A stretch of 64,000 bases of DNA from Comamonas sp. BIGb0152. Its GTDB lineage: Bacteria > Pseudomonadota > Gammaproteobacteria > Burkholderiales > Burkholderiaceae_C. The stretch's first letter is position 1. Each line of letters starts with the position of its first letter. The stretch lies in contig NZ_JANUDY010000002.1 in assembly GCF_024809975.1 (NCBI RefSeq), positions 186,001 to 250,000 of the forward strand. The letters are read 5' to 3'. The notes below the pieces were generated by a model. The model was not told the DNA's origin. It worked only from the letters and a program-made list of their open reading frames with translations, and ran no database searches. Position numbers and translations under genes: made by a program. Below are positions 61,372 through 64,000 of this stretch, piece after piece.

Positions 61372-64000
61372 ATGGCAACTGCAAACCTCCAACCCTTTTC
61401 TGGTCAACTCGATGCAAACCCTGCGCCGCCATCCGGACTCAAGGCCTTCGATGGAAAGCTTGACGGCGAGAAGGACGGCGGCCTAGCCTCCGACCTAGCC
61501 AAGTCCGTAAAGGTGGGCGTTCAGCGCCTTCCAGGCATGGCCGCTGGCTTGGCAGACATCCCGATTGCTGCTGTCAGCGGAGCGCGCCCAGTGACGGCTG
61601 CAGCTGATGCCATCGGCAAGGTCACGGGATTCCAGCCTGGTAAGTGGGCTGACGAAACTAAGTTCTCCGCTGGGCACGAGCAGGGCCGCAAGGCAGTAGA
61701 CGAAGCCTGGGAGCAAGGCGATGTGGGCACCATTGCCAAGGCCTACCTGCAGAACCCTGGCTACACGGCTGGCCAGGTGGCCGAGTCCCTGCCGGGCATG
61801 GTGGCTGGCGGCCTGGTCGGTCGCGCGCTGATGGGCGCCGGCGCGGCAGCGGCTGCCGGCAATGTCGCTGGCGGCGCCGCAACTGCCGCGCGCGCAGCTG
61901 TGCCGGGGTATCTGGAGCACGCCGTGGGCCAAAAGTTGGCCGTGCCGATTGCCGCCGGCGCCGGTGAAGGTGCCATCACCGCTGGGCAGCAGATGGCGCA
62001 ATACCAGGGCGACGACCAACAAAAGAATGCGCTGGCCTCCCTTGGGGCTGGTGTAGGCACCGGTGCGCTGGGCGCCATCGGCGGCCGGGTGGCCAACAAG
62101 CTTGGGCTGGAAACTGCAGAAACTGCCATCGTCAACGCTGGCAAGGGGCGGCTGGCAGAGGGCGGCGCCAAGTCTTTGGCCGGGCGCGTTGCTGGCGGCA
62201 TGGTGTCCGAGTCCGTGCTGCAAGAACTGCCCCAGTCCACCCAGGAGCAGATGTGGCAGAACTATGCCGAGGGCAAAGACATCTGGGATGGTGTGGCGCG
62301 CGCTGGCGTGGAAGGCGCCATCGCCGGTGGCGTCATGGGCGCGGGTGCCAACATTCGCGGCCGCCGGACGGAAGGCGAGCATGCCAACGACCTGGCCCGG
62401 GATGCGGCAGCCAGCGCCAATGGCCTTGCCGAAAACGCACAGAACCAGCCATCACCCCTGATGCTGGGCAATGCACCACCTGATCAGATGGTGTCCTTCC
62501 CCGATGGCAGCGTGGGCCGACGCGGTGAGGTTGAAAGCTACTTGGCCAACCTGCCGGAAGACCAGCGTGAGCAGGAGCGTCTGCGCCTAGCGGGCCAGCA
62601 GTTCACCGAGGTCAATGACCCCCAAGCGCAACAGGCACGCCGCTGGTGGGAGAACTATGGCGAGGATGGCAACCAGACAGAGCGCCCCGACTACCTGGCC
62701 GAGGTGCAGCAGGCGGTGCGCAGCGGCACGCCATTCAGCTCACAAGAGACGGTAGACACGGTGCGGAGCGCCATGGAAGACGCCTGGCTGCAGCAGCACG
62801 TACAGACTGAGGCCGCGCCAGATACGGCAGCAGTTGCGCCGGCGCAGGCGGCAGACGCCATTGGCCAGCAGTTGCAGGCAGAGTTCGACCAGGCCGGCCA
62901 GGATGCCGCCGTCGCAGCGGTGGATGCGCGTGTGCGCACCGGCCGCGTGCTCACCGGCCTGCAGAACGTCCTGGACACCGGTGCCGACAACTCCCTGCAG
63001 GTGCTGTCCCGTTTGAATGATTCCCTGGTGCGCATTGGCGAAGACCCATTGCAGCCGGGCGAGGTGGCGCGCGTGCGCCGCATGACCGACGCCTACATGG
63101 GCTTCAAGGGAGCAGGTGAGGTTGCACCGCTGCCATCGGCGCCGCGCCGCCCGGCCGACATGAACGCGGATAACGCGGCCATGGAGTCCTTGATCCCTGA
63201 GCGGCCAATGTCCGAGCGCATGGGCCTGAACCCTGCCGCCGGCCCACTCTCCCGCGCCGCAGTGACTGCAGTTGATGGAGCAGCAAATGCCCAAGCTACC
63301 CAAGGCTCGCTGGCCCGAGCCGCCCAATCCATTCCCACAGCCCGAGCCCTTCCCGTGGAAGCCGATGGGCCTGCGCCAGTTTCTCAACCCGTAGGAGCAG
63401 CCCTTGTCCCGCAAACCGATCAAGCCCAGCAAGTCCCAGCGCAACGCCCGCAAGCAGCAGGAGCGCAAGCAGTCCAACCAGCGACCGCAGGGCTGACCGA
63501 TGGCGGCGCTGCGCCTCAGAACCTTGGAACGCCGACAGTTGCGCCTGCTGCCCAAGCGGTAGCCGCTGCGCCACAGCCGCAGGCCCGGCCAGAAAACTGG
63601 CGCACCAGCATGCTGCGAGCAGCGCCGGCGGCGCGCGCGCTTGGGATCGAGACGCGCGGCAAGCGCCTGGCCCAAGTAGTGGCGGAGGTCGATGCAGCGG
63701 ATGCGAAGCGTGCCGGCGTGGCGCAGACTGGCGCGGATCTCGCGGCTGGCCAGATTGACGGTGAGTGGAGCGCATTTGCTCCAGATACTGGCACTCTGGG
63801 TATTCCGCGCGCAGAGATGCCGCAGATCAAAGCTTCCCACCGTGGCGCCTTGGTCAATTTCTTGAAGGCGCGAGGCATCGACAGCAAGGCTGCAGAGATG
63901 CCGGCCAATGATCTCAAACCTACCCAGGCAGAGTTCTCGCAGCGCAAAGTGGATGCCGCGCGCAGCTTCATCGGTGGCGACCGCTCCATCTTGGTGTCGT
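61372..64000 (+). CDS. Very large putative ejection/internal virion protein, 3' end missing
   Basis: The frame is open from the ATG at 61372 through the window end (at least 876 aa) with no stop. The N-terminus (SVKVGVQRLPGMAAGLADIP, ADAIGKVTGFQPGKWADETK) and Ala/Gly-rich hydrophobic stretches (AGGLVGRALMGAGAAAAAGN; AAGAGEGAITAGQQMA) match the membrane-inserting front of giant podovirus ejection or polyvalent (PLxRFG-type) proteins. The middle is glutamine/alanine-rich and disordered. It resumes the rightward virion genes after the inverted block. Its enzymatic domains, if any, lie beyond the edge. Confidence 0.75.
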   Translation, partial: MATANLQPFSGQLDANPAPPSGLKAFDGKLDGEKDGGLASDLAKSVKVGVQRLPGMAAGLADIPIAAVSGARPVTAAADAIGKVTGFQPGKWADETKFSAGHEQGRKAVDEAWEQGDVGTIAKAYLQNPGYTAGQVAESLPGMVAGGLVGRALMGAGAAAAAGNVAGGAATAARAAVPGYLEHAVGQKLAVPIAAGAGEGAITAGQQMAQYQGDDQQKNALASLGAGVGTGALGAIGGRVANKLGLETAETAIVNAGKGRLAEGGAKSLAGRVAGGMVSESVLQELPQSTQEQMWQNYAEGKDIWDGVARAGVEGAIAGGVMGAGANIRGRRTEGEHANDLARDAAASANGLAENAQNQPSPLMLGNAPPDQMVSFPDGSVGRRGEVESYLANLPEDQREQERLRLAGQQFTEVNDPQAQQARRWWENYGEDGNQTERPDYLAEVQQAVRSGTPFSSQETVDTVRSAMEDAWLQQHVQTEAAPDTAAVAPAQAADAIGQQLQAEFDQAGQDAAVAAVDARVRTGRVLTGLQNVLDTGADNSLQVLSRLNDSLVRIGEDPLQPGEVARVRRMTDAYMGFKGAGEVAPLPSAPRRPADMNADNAAMESLIPERPMSERMGLNPAAGPLSRAAVTAVDGAANAQATQGSLARAAQSIPTARALPVEADGPAPVSQPVGAALVPQTDQAQQVPAQRPQAAGAQAVQPATAGLTDGGAAPQNLGTPTVAPAAQAVAAAPQPQARPENWRTSMLRAAPAARALGIETRGKRLAQVVAEVDAADAKRAGVAQTGADLAAGQIDGEWSAFAPDTGTLGIPRAEMPQIKASHRGALVNFLKARGIDSKAAEMPANDLKPTQAEFSQRKVDAARSFIGGDRSILVS

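Larger units (their letters stand above)
23428..64000. mobile_element. Lambda-organised prophage, left end to beyond the window
   Basis: Phage genes run continuously from the integrase next to tRNA-Lys to the window edge: leftward int/recombination genes, a cI-cro immunity region, rightward replication genes, and podovirus-type packaging and head genes. The left boundary is inferred from the tRNA-integrase junction. No second copy of the tRNA 3' end was seen, so the right attachment site and the lysis and tail-fibre genes must lie outside. Essential genes seen are not obviously broken. Confidence 0.9.

Noticed and set aside
23428..64000. Search for a second attachment site and CRISPR arrays
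   Set aside because: No second copy of the tRNA-Lys 3' end and no regularly spaced repeats were seen; the right prophage end must lie outside the window.

Overview
The window joins about 23.4 kb of chromosome from a beta-proteobacterium to the first ~40.5 kb of an integrated temperate phage that runs off the right edge. High-GC codon use, the msbA / tolB-pal-cpoB-tcdA layout, a FecIR-controlled TonB receptor, MsrPQ, a periplasmic LigE-type ligase and IPTL-type C-terminal sorting signals point to Burkholderiales, most likely Comamonadaceae (Comamonas or a relative). The genus is an inference from gene content.

Host part (1-23427). Iron uptake comes first: a TonB receptor cut by the window edge, a FecI-type sigma factor, a FecR-type regulator and a second TonB receptor with an STN signalling domain. 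Next are an unknown exported protein, the MsrPQ methionine-sulfoxide repair pair, an OmpR-type two-component system, two near-identical tRNA-Ser(GGA) genes, a stomatin/NfeD pair, a PLP decarboxylase with an unusual basic tail, LigE, MsbA, the Tol-Pal envelope genes, tcdA and tRNA-Lys(UUU).

Prophage (23428 to beyond 64000). The element abuts the 3' end of tRNA-Lys and is laid out like lambda. Leftward come int, a DUF4224 gene, several small phage genes, an HNH-like gene, an RdgC-FtsK-gamma fusion, a YqaJ nuclease, RecT and tiny membrane peptides. This operon appears to start at a leftward promoter near 34.2 kb (TTGACA, 17 bp, TACATT) overlapped by two operator-like sites. The immunity region holds cI, and immediately downstream of it a DarT/DarG DNA ADP-ribosylation toxin-antitoxin pair sits where lambda carries rexA/rexB. 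Three related operator-like sites separate cI from cro. Rightward come replication and recombination genes (DnaT-like, DUF6475, RusA, NinB), a putAbiC-like membrane protein, and a podovirus-type head module (TerS, TerL, portal, scaffold, coat, adaptor).

An ~8 kb block on the opposite strand (53.3-61.2 kb) interrupts the virion genes. It carries three exported proteins with IPTL/PEP-CTERM-like sorting tails, three small proteins resembling the C-terminal domain of RNA polymerase alpha (two of them with two copies), two GNAT acetyltransferases, a small membrane protein and a nonsense-broken gene. Shared palindromes upstream of two of the sorting-tail genes, near-identical terminators, and a leftover sorting-tail fragment show that it grew by duplication. 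This block and the cI-darT-darG operon are the parts most worth following up. Rightward virion genes resume with a very large putative ejection protein that is open at the window end.
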